From Sycobia sp. Sy_11 (lineage: Eukaryota; Arthropoda; Insecta; Hymenoptera; Epichrysomallidae), in assembly GCA_018907035.1 (NCBI GenBank), contig JACCIC010000124.1, forward strand, positions 972,501-1,036,500: a stretch of 64,000 bases of DNA, read 5' to 3'. Of this stretch, positions 53,810-64,000 are shown piece by piece. The notes under the pieces were generated by a model. The model saw only the letters and a list, made by a program, of their open reading frames with translations, was not told the origin of the DNA and did no database searches. Numbering within the stretch: position 1 is the first letter of the stretch; the number at the start of each line of letters is the position of its first letter. Made by a program: the position numbers and the translations under genes.

Positions 53810-56800
53810 ATGAGTTTAGAAAATAAAAAACAAACTAAAAAAAACATAACACCATTTGACGGTGAAAAATATAGCTTTTGGAAATTTAGACTGCGCAGTT
53901 TGATTGCTGAAGAGGATGTATTGGAAATTCTGCACAGAAGCATTTCGAATCCGATAACATACAATTGGCTTAAAAAAGAGAGAATTGCAAAAGGAATTAT
54001 AATTGAATATTTAATTGATGCAATGCTTGGTTTTGCTACAGAAAAGGATTGTGCGCATGATATTTTTCAAAAATTAGATGTAATTTACGCAAGAAAAAGC
54101 TTAACCACTTAATTGACTGTAGAGAAAAAATTATTAAATTTGAAATTTCAAGAAGAAACTCCGCTTTCAAAACATTTTATTATGTTTGATGAAATGATTG
54201 TTCAACTACAGGCTGCAGGAGGAACTTTGAATGAGATGAGTAAAGTAGCAAAACTATTGATTACATTACCGACTGCATATGGCCCCGAAATGACAGCTAT
54301 TCAAACATTAACTGATGAAAGTTTAAATCTCGCATTTGTAAAAACAAGATTATTAGATTATAAAATGAAATTACGAGATGAAAAAGGTGAAACAAGTGAA
54401 AAAGTTTTACACACACAAGTTAAAAGTGAAGCAAACAATAAACAAAATAATGCGGGAAATCAATCAAAAAATAAAAAACCTTTTTTCAAATCAAGACAAT
54501 CTAAGGCATATAAGAAAATAGAGAAGAATTATCAATTTTTTAAAAGCAATAAAATTAAATGTGATTTTTGTGGTAGAAATAATCACGAAACACAGAATTG
54601 CATCTTTAAGAAAAAATACATATCAACAGAAAAATGCATGAAAGAAGAACGCCCAAGGACAATACAAACAGTAACACTGCAAAACACTGAAAATCACGAT
54701 GAAGATTATTTCGCCTTTATAAGTACATTGGAACCACCGCCAATTGAAAATCATAGGCCATCTAAACATCTGGAATTTATATTAGATTCAGGCGCAACTG
54801 ATCATCTCGTAAACCAAATAGATCTTTTCACAACAATCGAGAATTTAAATGTACCTCTGAAAATTTCTGTGGCCAAGAAAGGTGAAACAATTACAGTCTC
54901 TAAGAAAGGACCTATACGAGTACTCACTAATCAAGGAAAAATCGGAAACCTTGAAGGAGTCTACTATCCAACGGAAATACCGTATAATCTACTCTGTGTT
55001 CGTCGCATTCAAAAGGCTGGAATGCGTGTAATTTTCGAAGAAAAGTGAGAGATGACAATAATTAAAGGTAATGGAGCCATTTTAACTGGTAAGTCAAGAA
55101 ATCATTTAACAATGTGATTTTCAACATAAATGAAAAATAAAAAAATAATTGCAATAAAATTTATGCTACTGAAGTCACGTTAACAAATTGATATAAATTG
55201 TGGCATGAAAGATTAGGCCATATAGGCAAACGAATTTGTAGAAATTAAAAATCATGATTTATTTGTAAATACAAAATTGTTAAAGGCAGTACATCCTACA
55301 GACAAAATTTGTGAAGCTTGCATATACGGAAAACAAGCGTGCCTCCCTTTTTCAAAAGGAAGAAACAAAATTCATGTCAATAGACTTTTAGATATAATTT
55401 ATTTAGATGTATGTGGACCGATAACGCCACGAATTATAGATAATAAAAATTATTTTGTAACATTTATCGATGAATATACCCACTACATGGTCGTCTATTA
55501 GATTACTTATAAATCAGAAGTGTTCAAAGTCTTTCAAGATTTTGTCGCTAAATCAGAAACACATTTCAATCTCAAAATTGCATCTTTAAATGGTGATAAT
55601 GAGAGAGAGAATACTTATCAAATGATTTCAAAGCTTTTTGTGTACAGAAAGGTATACACTATCATTTAACTTTTCCTTATACGCCACAACAAAATTCAAT
55701 AGCTGAGCGTATGAATAGGTCATTGACGGAAGAAGCACGCGCTATGCTTCATGGTTCTAATTTACAAAAGGAACTATGAGGTGAAACTATCTTAACGTCA
55801 ACTTACTTATTAAATAGAACACCAACAAAAACGATATCGTAGAATAAAACACCTTTTGAACTTTTACATAGTAAAAAACGGAATTTAGATTATTTAAAAA
55901 TTTTTGGTTCAACTGTATATATTCACGATAAAACTAGAAAAAGTAAATTTGAGAAAAAAATCTTTTAAAGTTATTTTGATTGGTTATACAAATAATGGCT
56001 ATAAAATATTAAATCCGGAAAACAATGCAATAATTATCGCTCGCGATGTTATATTTGATGACGTAAATTATAATAAAACAAGACCTACTATACACAAAGA
56101 AAACCTTGATAATGAATGTCTTAATTCAAAAAGGCATAAAATCAATGACAGTTTTGAAATCAGAAAAGGTCTAAAGAATGATCCCGAGAAATATATTTCT
56201 CACAAAGTAAACGTTGATAATAAATCAGATGTAAACTCTCAAACTGATAAAATAGAAGTAAATAAAAAAACAAGGGAGTAAATCTGTAAAAGAAGCAGAT
56301 AAATATGATTCTATAGAATCCGATTCTATGGAACATTCTGAAAGTGACTTAAGCAAACAATAATTACGCAGAAGTGACCGGCTCAAAACTGCACCGACGG
56401 TCTCTTATAACGAAGAATATGTTTATCAAGCATATAAACAGTCGTTTATGCATAAAGCTTCCAAATCATATAAGGAAGTCAAAGAACGTGATGATAAAAT
56501 TCAGTGGGAGAAAGCAATGAAAGACGAACTTGATTCGATGCTACAAAATAATACGTGGAAATTAGTGCCGTTACCAGAGAATAAAACCATTGTAGATTGT
56601 AAATGGATATACACAATTAAACGTAATGATATAAAAAGTTATAAATATGAAGCCAGACTAGTGGCAAGAGGTTTTACCCAAGAATATTTATTAGATTACA
56701 ATAAAACATTTGCAAATATAGCTCGAATAAGTACTTTTCGAATAATTATTTCTTTTGCTAATCAATACAATTTACTGATCCATCAAATGCATGTGAAAAG

Positions 56801-58023
56801 TGCTTTTCTCAACGGTATTTTAAATGAAGAAATATATATGAGCGTCCCAGAAGGGATAAAATTAAGAACAAATTATGTATGCAAATTAAATAAAGCGATA
56901 TATGGTCTAAAGCAGGCTGCTAGATGCTGGTTCGAACATTTTGATCAAGTATTAGAAAGGCACGGATTTAGGAATTCTGAAGTTGGCCGTTGTCTATATA
57001 TTCTTGATAGAGACAATATTCATAAAAATATCTATTTAATTCTTTATGTTGATGATTAATATTAACGTACAGTAATCTTGTGATGTCAAATTTCAAAAGT
57101 TATTTAATGAAACAGTTTTCGATGGTAGACATGTACGACGTGAAGTTTTTCTTAAGTATAAACATAAAAAGAACAGAAAATAAAATTACACTCGATCAAT
57201 CTTCTTATTTGGAAATGACCCTTCATAAATTCATGATGTATGATTGTAAGCCAGTAAACACACCATTACCTACCAAATTGGACTACGTAGCCTTGAATTC
57301 AAATGAATTTTATGATACATCGTGTAAAAATTTAATTGGTTACTTAATGTACGCAATGTTATGTACGCGTCTCGATCTGTGTGTATCTCTTAATATTTTG
57401 AGTCGCTATCAAGTTAAAAATAATATTGAACTGTGGCAAAATTTAAAAAGACTATTACGGTACTTGAAAGGAACTATAAATTTTCAATTAGAGTATAAAA
57501 GAACTAATTTTACAAATATTTTAATTGGCTACGTAGATTCCAATTGGACAGGAAATGAAATCGATCGAAAAAGTACTACAGTTTACGTATTCAAATCTTT
57601 TGACAATGAAGTAGTATGTTGGAATAGTAAAGATAAAACTCAGTCGCATCGTCATCGATAGAATCTGAGTACATGGCTCTCTATGAAGAAGTTAAAGAAG
57701 CATGTTCGCTAAAATCTTTGCTATCTAGTATCAAAATTAAAATACAAAATCCAATAATTATTTACGAAGATAACAACGGATGTATTGCTATTGCTAATAA
57801 TCCTACTATTCACAAACGAACAAAACACATTGATGTTAAATATCATTTTTCCAGAGAAAAAATTGAACAAAAGCAAACAATACTAAGATATATTTCTAGA
57901 AATGATCAGATCGCAGATATTTTCACCAAACCTTTATCTGTACCACAATTTATGAATTTATGTGAACAAATCGGCCTTAAGCGACCAATGTATGACTTTA
58001 TAAATAAAAGGATAAGTCTTTAA
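53810..58023 (+). pseudogene. Copia gag-pol polyprotein, multiply broken
   Basis: Starts MSLENKKQTKKNITPFDGEKY (gag); a stop at 54110 follows after 100 codons. The knuckle CDFCGRNNHETQNC (~54570) and protease LDSGATDHLV (~54785) come next. Integrase (55200-55780) has CEACIYGKQACLPF, YLDVCGPI and a SIAERMNRSLTEEAR segment, with stops. RT (56448-57059) shows WKLVPLPENKTIVDCKWIYT, QMHVKSAFLNG, where the catalytic Asp is replaced by His, and YVDD followed at once by a stop. RNase H (57520-58023) shows YVDSNWTG and IVIYEDNNGCIAIANN-like blocks, then HIDVKYHF. Integrase and RT damage show it is long dead. Confidence 0.88.
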
Positions 58024-58180
58024 TCAGTAAAAAAAACAAGATCTACAAATATTATGTTATTATCTACATTGTAATTTAGCTTGGTTAAACCAAATAAATA
58101 ATACAATAAAAGTAAAAACGTTTTATCCTTTGTTGTCGAAAGTAGTAAAAAAAAATTAATTAATTTTTGAGTGGGAGTAT

Positions 58181-58185
58181 TGATA

Positions 58186-58241
<56 letters not shown>

Positions 58242-58471
58242 AAAATTAATATCAAATAATCTTTTATTTTTCATGGTCTGTTACTCGGAACTCCTATTTG
58301 AAGCATAAACATAGATAAAGGCTTCAGAGAGTAGGACCTCCTTAGTACAATAAAATTTTTGTCGTACTTAGTCGTTGCCTACTTGAAGAGGAGAGAGCAC
58401 TTGCTTACACATATATAATTTATTGTGTTTTATTCTCCTTTTCTTTTATCTGTTTCCCAAAGCATCTAATA
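58181..58471 (+). repeat. Copia 3' LTR
   Basis: Begins TGATATATTAATATATA after the GAGTGGGAGTAT polypurine tract (58169-58180) and ends near ATCTAATA. It has a ~45-bp TA run near its start, which also occurs in the 5' LTR. Confidence 0.85.
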
Positions 58472-58477
58472 AATCTT

Positions 58478-59088
58478 CATCCTAAAATTCATCTAAATGT
58501 GTAAGAAGTGGTTCCGTAATATGTTCCTCATACCATTTTTCTAAATCGGTAGACATATGTACTGTAGCACACATAGTTGTGAAACATTTAATGTCTGTTG
58601 TTTCTTCTCTATTTTTCTGCATGGAAAACTCTGACATAAAAACATAATTTACATTTATTGCAGTATATTCTTGTAAGCAAGCTCTAAATTTATCCTCAAA
58701 GAGCTTCTGTTCATCGACCAAGAATCTTAGAATGTCCAGATGTTTTAAATTAACAACAACGCTTGTTCTCATTCGATTTTTAAAAGCAGATTGAATATCT
58801 CACCATTCTACTTTAGCTGACTCGTTAAAGATTCAGCTACCTCCAACTAGCGCTGCACTATCAAGATGATACCGGAATCTTGCTTGTAAACATGAAAGAT
58901 GGATCAGACACATTTTTGATTTTCTGCTCGAGAGAGACTTTGTTTTGTTCCAAATTTCCTCAGTTTTATCATATCCTGTTCAGTTATTATTAAATAATTC
59001 TCGAGATAGTGTATGCTTAATTCCCTGATACGCTCCTAAATATCACGAAGTTTTTTCACTTGAAATTCAACAGACGAATGAAAAGCCA
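58478..59088 (-). pseudogene. DNA polymerase B of Maverick 2, N-terminal part
   Basis: Homologous to the element 1 polymerase N-terminus (19941-20759). The clean frame 58482-58772 has SVVVNLKHLDILRFLVDE, FTTMCATVHMSTDLEKWYEE and LLTHLDEF, parallel to VVVNLNHVDILSFLTDAE and TQSATVYLSTDLLNWFEE in element 1. Upstream sequence to an ATG near 59088 (MAFHSSVEF) has frameshifts and stops. The rest of the gene lies beyond the copia/LINE insertion. Confidence 0.8.
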
Positions 59089-59335
59089 TCTTATTTTACG
59101 TTAACTAATAAAATATATTCAGACTTCAGTTAATAACGCTTCTTTACTGGCTCATAAAAGTAAGACACAAAAATAAAGCACTGATACAATACAACACACT
59201 CGTATTGATCATAGAAGAAAAAATTAGAAAGATGAAACTAAACTTATTTTCCTGAGGTATAGAAACTGCGTTCCTCCAAGATATTATCTCGCTTTGAAAG
59301 GAAATGAAAATATGGAGAAGGGAAAGAAAAAGTGT

Positions 59336-59805
59336 TCAAACATTGTTCTGCAAACGTATATGCGATATTATTCGAAAAAGTTCTGCTTGGATGTCGATCT
59401 CCTCAATACTTGAACTGCATCTGTGGCCCATACTTTGTAGGGATAAGCTGCGGTGACGATCAATCGCCGTCGTTGTTGTTGTGATCTTCTGGTTCCTGAA
59501 CCGACTCTTCTGCTTCCACTCGGACCTCGATCTCGTCCACGATCGTACGTCTAATGGGTACACTCGACCCTGTTTCTTCATAGCTATAACAAAAGAAAAA
59601 ATATTAATATTATCAGTATTATTATACATTTAGCGGCTTTCTGGATTATTTTCCTTTGGCCACGTGAAAGAGTTTTCACCCAGGAAAATACAGAATTTAT
59701 CGGTCGGTAGATGATAGTTCCCTTCGTCACTCGGGAGGTATCCTTCCTCGACGAATGCCGAAAACGAACCGTGTTCTTGGCAAAATTTCGCGCACTTTTA
59801 TACAT
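59336..59805 (-). CDS. Small basic ORF, continuous if a 44-bp intron is removed
   Basis: Exon 1 is 59805-59628 (MYKSARNFAKNTVRFRHSS ... RKIIQKAAK). A short AT-rich gap with GTATAATAATAC donor and TTTTGTTATAG acceptor (59627-59584) follows, then exon 2 59583-59336 (KKQGRVYPLDVRSWTRSRSE ... ISHIRLQNNV). The splice keeps frame (426 nt, 141 residues). The protein is rich in Arg/Lys/Ser with no known motif. It lies beside the polymerase start of Maverick 2, as the Ser/Arg-rich gene does near Maverick 1. A 44-bp intron is very short, and a TATAAAAG overlaps the start codon, so this could also be LTR sequence of gypsy-3. Function unknown. Confidence 0.4.
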
Positions 59806-60067
59806 GGTAATAGTACATTAAGAAAAATCTGATTGGTTAGTGTTTATTTTAAAATAAGGTAATATTATTCCTATTTATTAAACTAATATACGATTAATTT
59901 ATTCTATCTATTCTACTATATGTTTGTGTTTGTTTGTTTATTAGTTATAGAAATCGTTTCGTGTATATATCTAACTGTTATAATAATTTGTATATAATAA
60001 TGTTATAATTATAATAATTCTGGTCACGGTAGCAACCTAATCTATCCTGTTTTTTTTTCGCGTTACA

Positions 60068-60085
60068 TTTCCCCCTTTTTTCGGG
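60068..60085 (-). promoter_or_regulatory. Gypsy-3 polypurine tract
   Basis: Minus strand CCCGAAAAAAGGGGGAAA directly precedes TGTAACGCG, the LTR tip. Confidence 0.7.
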
Positions 60086-60140
60086 AGCAGAAATTGATAT
60101 AGTAAATCTAAAGTAAATTTTTGCTTCGGACAATCGAAAG

Positions 60141-60873
60141 TTACTTATTGTTACTTACGTTTTTTAAGGCGGTAGCTCGTCGCACCTGTCCCGTTTCTTT
60201 TATGATTCGCAGCAGGTATCGGGTATCCCCGATACGCGCCCGGTAGCGTACATATCCCTGAGGGTATTGTAAAATTTGTCCATCCGGGAGTTTAAATTTA
60301 TGTACTGCTCTTCTAGGCGTAGCCGTATCACAGTAGGGTGTCGTCGGCCTCTGCTGCGCTTCGGCGTCCTTGATCTCTTTATATAATTCCATTGGAATGA
60401 TTTCAGGTGACTACGGCCGCTTTCTGGAGTTGTTAGGCGGCCCCCTGAAGTCCGGCAATCGGTCGACTTACTGGTGTAAGTGCTACCTGCCAGTGGCCAC
60501 TTTTCAAATCAATGGTAGAGAGATATCTGGCCTCTGTTATGATAATTTATCTAAAATGGCCCTGATTTGCGGTAATGGGTATGCACTTTTTTTCGTGACT
60601 TTATTAATTTTCCGAAAGTCTACGCAAAAACGATCCTCGTCATTTTTCTTTTTTACCATCACGATAGGCGAGCTCCATGGAAGGTTGGATTACACCTTCT
60701 TGCAACATTTTATCGACTTCCGAATTTATGATATTTTGCATAATCGGATTTTCTGGTCGATATTTTTGTTTAATTGGAGTAGTTTCTTCTAATATCATTT
60801 TGTGTTGCAACAATGGCGTTGGTCTTTTTGTGTTTTCTAACTTTTGTTTTTCTTCAGCAATAAATTTGTTCAT
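60141..60873 (-). pseudogene. Gypsy-3 pol remnant
   Basis: RT entry (60873-60640): TPIKQKYRPENPIMQNIIN and VDKMLQEGVIQPS. Further on, in a shifted frame, YLSTIDLKSGHWQVALTP is RT motif A with its catalytic Asp (about 60560-60500). The YxDD box, RNase H and integrase core are missing. The last piece (60392-60141) has FKLPDGQILQYPQGYVRYRA, which I take as the far C-terminal part of pol. Confidence 0.7.
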
Positions 60874-60953
60874 TATTATTTTTTCATGTGGCTTTAGTGT
60901 GTTAAACCACTGACTTCTATTTCACAAATATGTTCGGTTGTTGCATTTTTTAT

Positions 60954-61265
60954 TTAAAAAATAATTCGATTATTTGTTCGAATTTTCGTATTTAATTTTC
61001 TTAATGTATCCATTCCGAGAAGCATTGGTTGATTTAAAATATTCAATACCAGGAAATCTTGAAAAAGTCGTAATCCTTTTGTATATATCTGCCCCGAAAT
61101 TAAATCACCTAATCTCGTTTCAGAGCCGTCGGCTAATACAGATATTCCATTGCTTTCCTTGTTTTGAAAGCCATAACGTAAACAGACTTCGGCAATTGGT
61201 TTACTTACGTATGAGCTGACGGATCCCGTATCGATAAGTGCATTTATCTCATAGTCACCTATCAT
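60954..61265 (-). CDS. Gypsy-3 aspartic protease domain
   Basis: Open frame of 103 codons: INALIDTGSVSSYVSKPIAE is the D-T-G-S active-site loop, followed by LGDLISGQIYTKGLRL and MLLGMDTLRKLN, the second conserved motif (LLGxDxL). It lies between gag and RT. The segment is intact, but the element is not. Confidence 0.8.
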   Translation of the reverse strand: MIGDYEINALIDTGSVSSYVSKPIAEVCLRYGFQNKESNGISVLADGSETRLGDLISGQIYTKGLRLFQDFLVLNILNQPMLLGMDTLRKLNTKIRTNNRIIF

Positions 61266-61288
61266 TGCTTTGGTGATTAATCGGTTGT

Positions 61289-62468
61289 TTAGTTCCTAGT
61301 TTTGTTTTCGGGCCGGGCCTGCTGCATTACAGGGCCGGCCCTTTTTGCATTTCCCTGTGCATGGCAGTTGCAGTCGCGAGTGCATATTCCGTCCTTACCG
61401 CAGTATGAACAAAATAGTTTTCTCACGTTTGTGCATTTAAATCGGTCGTGTTCTCGCTCTTTGCATTTCCAGCAGCATAGCGTTCTATCGTATATAACTG
61501 ATATATTATATCTTGATATCGCGCTCGGCTTATTTACATTTGTTTTGTTTGGGTGTGTGAATTTACTGAATTTGGGTGAGTTGGCATTTAATTTTGCCAC
61601 GATTTCGGATTCCTCTTTGCTTTTCACATACTCTTCTACTTTCTGGATCATATGCACCGTTTTAGTAATTGCATTTCTCGAGACATGTATACGATATTCG
61701 GCTCGCATATTATAATAGATCGTCTCTATTTGTTTCGCTTCATCGTACCCTCCTCTGCCTCGCATGAGTGTCATAACAGTGTTTACGAATGATCGTATTG
61801 TTTCTGTTATTGCTTGTTTTCTATTACTAATTTGTAGGTCGAGATTTCTTAATTCTTCCGGTGACAAGTAAAAATTTCGCAGTTACGTTTCAAGTTCCTC
61901 TAATGTATTTACGTTTTCTGCATAGTTTCGATGCCACAGTTGTGCATCGCCGCGAAGTAACTCGAGATATCCTTGCAAAATTTGTTTGTCTGTATATCTA
62001 TATGCCTTTTGTAGTTCTCTTACACGTTCGAAAAATGCATATAAATCTTTCCCATCAAAATGACAATTCCATTTTCTCATTTGGTTGAGAACTCTCGTAG
62101 TTGGATTTGTGCTTTCCCCGGTGTGAATTGCTGTTAAAAATTTGGTTATTTTCCCCTGCCATCCTATTTATTGGCGATAATGTATCAGTTGTAGGGGACG
62201 GGGTACCTGGCCTATTTTTTTCATTTCGCAGTCGCTGTAATTCTGCTTCTAATTTTTCTAATTCTCCGGTTTTATCCAAATCTTCTTTGTATTCTGGAGA
62301 ATCAGCTGGTTTATTACTATATCCTTCCGGATGTGTTCGTACGTACGATACCAATCGTGATTTTAATAAAGGTACACTGCCTTCACTATCTACGTTTATT
62401 TTTGTCAATTCATCTATCAACTCGTCTTTAGTGAGACGGTATATCCATGATACGCGAAGGGTAGACAT
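61289..62468 (-). pseudogene. Gypsy-3 gag with SAP-like N-terminus and zinc knuckle
   Basis: ATG 62468 gives MSTLRVSWIYRLTKDELIDE, then SEGSVPLLKSRLVSYVRTHP, a SAP-like helix-turn-helix pattern (Leu-rich, Gly, then LxxRL). A Ser/Pro/Asn linker follows. After a frameshift near 62070 comes the capsid region WNCHFDGKDLYAFFERVREL ... LELLRGDAQLWHRN, then after a second break near 61870 LRNLDLQISNRKQAITETI. Near the C-terminus CCWKCKEREHDRFKC and CSYCGKDGICTRDC are the Cys/His knuckles. Forms the capsid of the retrotransposon. Confidence 0.8.
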
Positions 62469-62571
62469 TTTACCAAAACAAATTTTTAATTTATAAAAGA
62501 AATTTAATTTTTGGCCTTACACTTTTAATTCTAACGTTGTAACTCAAGTTATTCACCGGATCTTTTATCAG

Positions 62572-62589
62572 GTCCCTGTTCGGGCGCCA
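62572..62589 (-). promoter_or_regulatory. Gypsy-3 primer binding site, lysine tRNA type
   Basis: Minus strand TGGCGCCCGAACAGGGAC, an 18-nt exact match to the primer site complementary to the 3' end of tRNA-Lys (UUU type), directly next to the LTR end ACA at 62590-62592. Confidence 0.9.
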
Positions 62590-63300
62590 TGTAACGTTCC
62601 GTCTCCTTCCGTCTTTCTTCTTTCGGGTTTTATTTTATTGGTACAGGAGATTTGTTGGGTTTAGAGTACGTGATTCGGAGGGAGGAACGTATCAGGACAG
62701 GTTTTCGGGTGAATAATTTGAGACTCGTTTTTTTTTATGTTTTAAAAAAATAACAAAATAAATATATTATCTTATAAATTATACAAATAAAATAATAATA
62801 ATAGTAAATCTTATTTTATTGGGATGTCGCTGTAGATACCCTGAAACAAAAAATAATGATTCGCAAATTAATTACTCGCGCCTTCAATTGATTTTATATT
62901 ATGTCTATTAGTTAATTGGCTTATCTAAATTTCCACGAATTCACACGGCCTTGACCCAGTAATTTTCTCGCCTTATTCACTACATTTACTTAAACGGTTC
63001 CTCTTTTTATTTATTATATTTACATAAGCGGCCCGTCTATTTACACGGAGTTTCTTCCGCACTATCGCAATTTGTAGCGTGCAGAATTTTTTCTGCCATC
63101 TCCTATACTCTCCTGTGCAGGGATCTCCAATCGGCGACAGTAGCTGGTTTCTTTCTGTCCTTCTACGGTGACGGGAATCTAGATCTCTCGATCAACGTAG
63201 TTACCGCCCACGTGAGAGAGGCTGTGGCGATGAGAATAGGGGTGTTTTTTATATGATGTTATGTTTTGTATAAGATGTGTTTTTTTATAACGGTAGACAT
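62590..63300 (-). repeat. Gypsy-3 5' LTR (outer boundary uncertain)
   Basis: In minus orientation it ends GGAGACGGAACGTTACA. A TATAAAAAAC near 63240-63260 with downstream higher-GC sequence (63050-63240) fits a promoter and R region. The outer end could not be fixed because the partner LTR does not align. Confidence 0.5.
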
Positions 63301-63660
63301 TCATAACTATCAACCGTAAACGGATTATATCAATTTATTTGAATCCACCTCAGCTGCAGAAGCGTTCATCTCTACTCGGGCCCTCTCTCAGGCTTCTTCC
63401 GAGAAGTGAATCTCTTTCAGAATACATGAGTTATACTTAGGTTTTCTGTAGTCACTCCATTTTCTAATCGCAACGATACTATAATTAAGAGGATGCAAGA
63501 AGTGAGACCGACAAAGAAAAATAACTCGTATATAATAACATATTCGTATATCTATACTTTTAGAGAATAAAGACGTTTATTCATCAATACGCTTAATAGT
63601 CTTTTCATCACCTCGCCAATCATTCGAATTAAGTTCCAATCTTCTCAATAACAGCGCCAT
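63301..63660. other. Unassigned stretch between gypsy-3 and the Bel/Pao fragment
   Basis: It contains an AATAAA at 63566. It may be the LTR or leader of the Bel/Pao element. No open frame. Confidence 0.4.
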
Positions 63661-63675
63661 CATTTGTGTAATCTA

Positions 63676-63935
63676 GTAATCAGGCGGAAAAAATTACTTT
63701 CGAATTCATCACGTTCCTTATCCTCAAGTGCAAGTGCAGTTTCATTGCCGTCTAATAAAATCTCTATTTCAGATTGTATTTATTTAAATTCCTCAAAAAG
63801 CGGTTCGAATTTTGTTACGCGTGCTTCCCAAATTAAAATGTCATCTTCAATCGAATATGTACCCAATTGAGTTTTGAAACGAGTTAATGCGCGTTTAATT
63901 ATCGCTCGCTTAGCCTTAGCTGATCCATTTTATAG
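63676..63935 (-). pseudogene. Bel/Pao gag N-terminal fragment
   Basis: The minus-strand frame starts near 63935 and reads AKAKRAIIKRALTRFKTQLG, IEDDILIWEARVTKFEPLFE, a stop near 63782, then IQSEIEILLDGNETALALED and ERDEFESNFFRLITRL. The spacing (basic helix, short loop, LxxRlxK-like, QxEIE, ERdxFExxFF) is the start of Bel/Pao gag proteins. The frame ends near 63676; the rest of the element is not seen. Confidence 0.65.
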
Positions 63936-64000
63936 CATATTACACAAGTAGAATAATAGAAGGAAAAAAGGAATTATTCGTAGAGACTCACCAGATGTTT

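Larger units (their letters stand above)
48457..58471 (+). mobile_element. Copia LTR retrotransposon, split by a LINE
   Basis: 5' LTR (48457-48736), LINE insertion (48738-53629), primer site (53637), gag-pol (53810-58023), polypurine tract (58169-58180), 3' LTR (58181-58471). The LTRs are about 95% identical by eye over ~260 bp. Gag-pol is full of stops. The element sits inside the Maverick 2 polymerase gene; about 2 kb of that gene is missing at the insertion, so a deletion also occurred. Confidence 0.9.
41567..59100. mobile_element. Maverick/Polinton (adintovirus-like) element 2, decayed and interrupted
   Basis: Gene fragments in order: pX-like (-), ATPase start (+), DUF8207-like (+), fibre-like (+), integrase (+), Kolobok insertion, unknown ORF (-), DNA polymerase B C-terminal part (-), copia plus LINE insertion, polymerase N-terminal part (-). 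Together with element 1 nearly the full Polinton gene set is represented in the window. The left edge carries TATAGGTATTCTAGCACAC, like the repeat at the left of element 1. All genes are broken. Confidence 0.8.
60068..62589 (-). mobile_element. Gypsy-3: internally deleted Ty3/gypsy element
   Basis: Minus-strand order from the primer site at 62572-62589: gag, protease, start of RT, then a deletion that removes most of pol, then a short C-terminal stretch, polypurine tract and LTR end at 60067 (TGTAACG on minus). A different lineage from gypsy-1/2 by primer site and gag type. The two presumed LTRs (ending 60067, starting 62590) share TGTAACG-type tips, but I could not align their interiors, so the copy may be chimeric. 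Confidence 0.75.

Noticed and set aside
62572..62589. Lentiviral origin, because the primer site equals the HIV-type lysine site
   Set aside because: Neighbouring gag, protease and RT are insect Ty3/gypsy. The site only reflects priming by a conserved lysine tRNA.

Overview
This window looks like AT-rich insect nuclear DNA, most probably from an ant or another hymenopteran (inference from base composition, the mix of transposable elements and the one host locus; no species marker was seen). It is a heterochromatin-like patchwork in which nearly everything is a mobile element, a virus-like element or a simple repeat. The only clear host locus is a pair of minus-strand microprotein genes at 12.9-13.4 kb. 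They match UQCC6 (brawnin) and UQCC5 (SMIM4), complex III assembly factors, and lie 76 nt apart in the order of the Drosophila bicistronic sloth1/sloth2 gene.

Layout. 1-1.8 kb: head-to-head Penelope-like fragments with a hammerhead-ribozyme motif. 2.4-4.2 kb: a long inverted-repeat element. 4.2-8.6 kb: a decayed minus-strand Ty3/gypsy element (gypsy-1). 9.1-10.4 kb: a mariner element that looks complete and open. 12.3-12.5 kb: a Penelope 3' relic. 12.9-13.4 kb: the UQCC5/UQCC6 locus. 13.7-14.7 kb: an interspersed repeat (family A) with a perfect CRE-containing palindrome. 14.8-24.6 kb: Maverick/Polinton (adintovirus-like) element 1, with capsid, PLA2-like, packaging ATPase and DNA polymerase B remnants plus two small spliced genes. 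24.6-25.2 kb: a short terminal-inverted-repeat element. 25.2-33.5 kb: gypsy-2, a close relative of gypsy-1, with a third ORF that looks leucine-rich-repeat-like where env would be expected. 33.5-36.4 kb: two more family-A copies in inverted orientation. 37.7-38.7 kb: a long inverted repeat. 40.6-41.3 kb: a ~60-bp satellite that alternates two unit types and flips orientation.

41.6-59.1 kb is Maverick element 2 (pX-like protein, ATPase start, DUF8207-like protein, fibre-like ORF, integrase with chromodomain, DNA polymerase B). It is broken by a TTAA-flanked Kolobok-type transposon (44.6-46.2 kb) and a copia element (48.5-58.5 kb). The copia element is itself split at its LTR/primer-binding-site junction by a Jockey-type LINE (48.7-53.6 kb) with a 10-bp target duplication. 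59.3-59.8 kb holds another small basic ORF that becomes continuous if spliced. 60.0-62.6 kb is a third gypsy element with a lysine-tRNA-type primer site and SAP-like gag, and 63.7-63.9 kb is a Bel/Pao gag fragment.

The strongest leads are the conserved two-microprotein transcript, the LRR-like ORF3 of the gypsy pair, the spliced Ser/Arg/Cys-rich gene beside Maverick 1, and the nesting order of insertions at 41-59 kb. Most element genes are broken; the mariner transposase is the clear exception. Domain calls were made by eye, without database searches.
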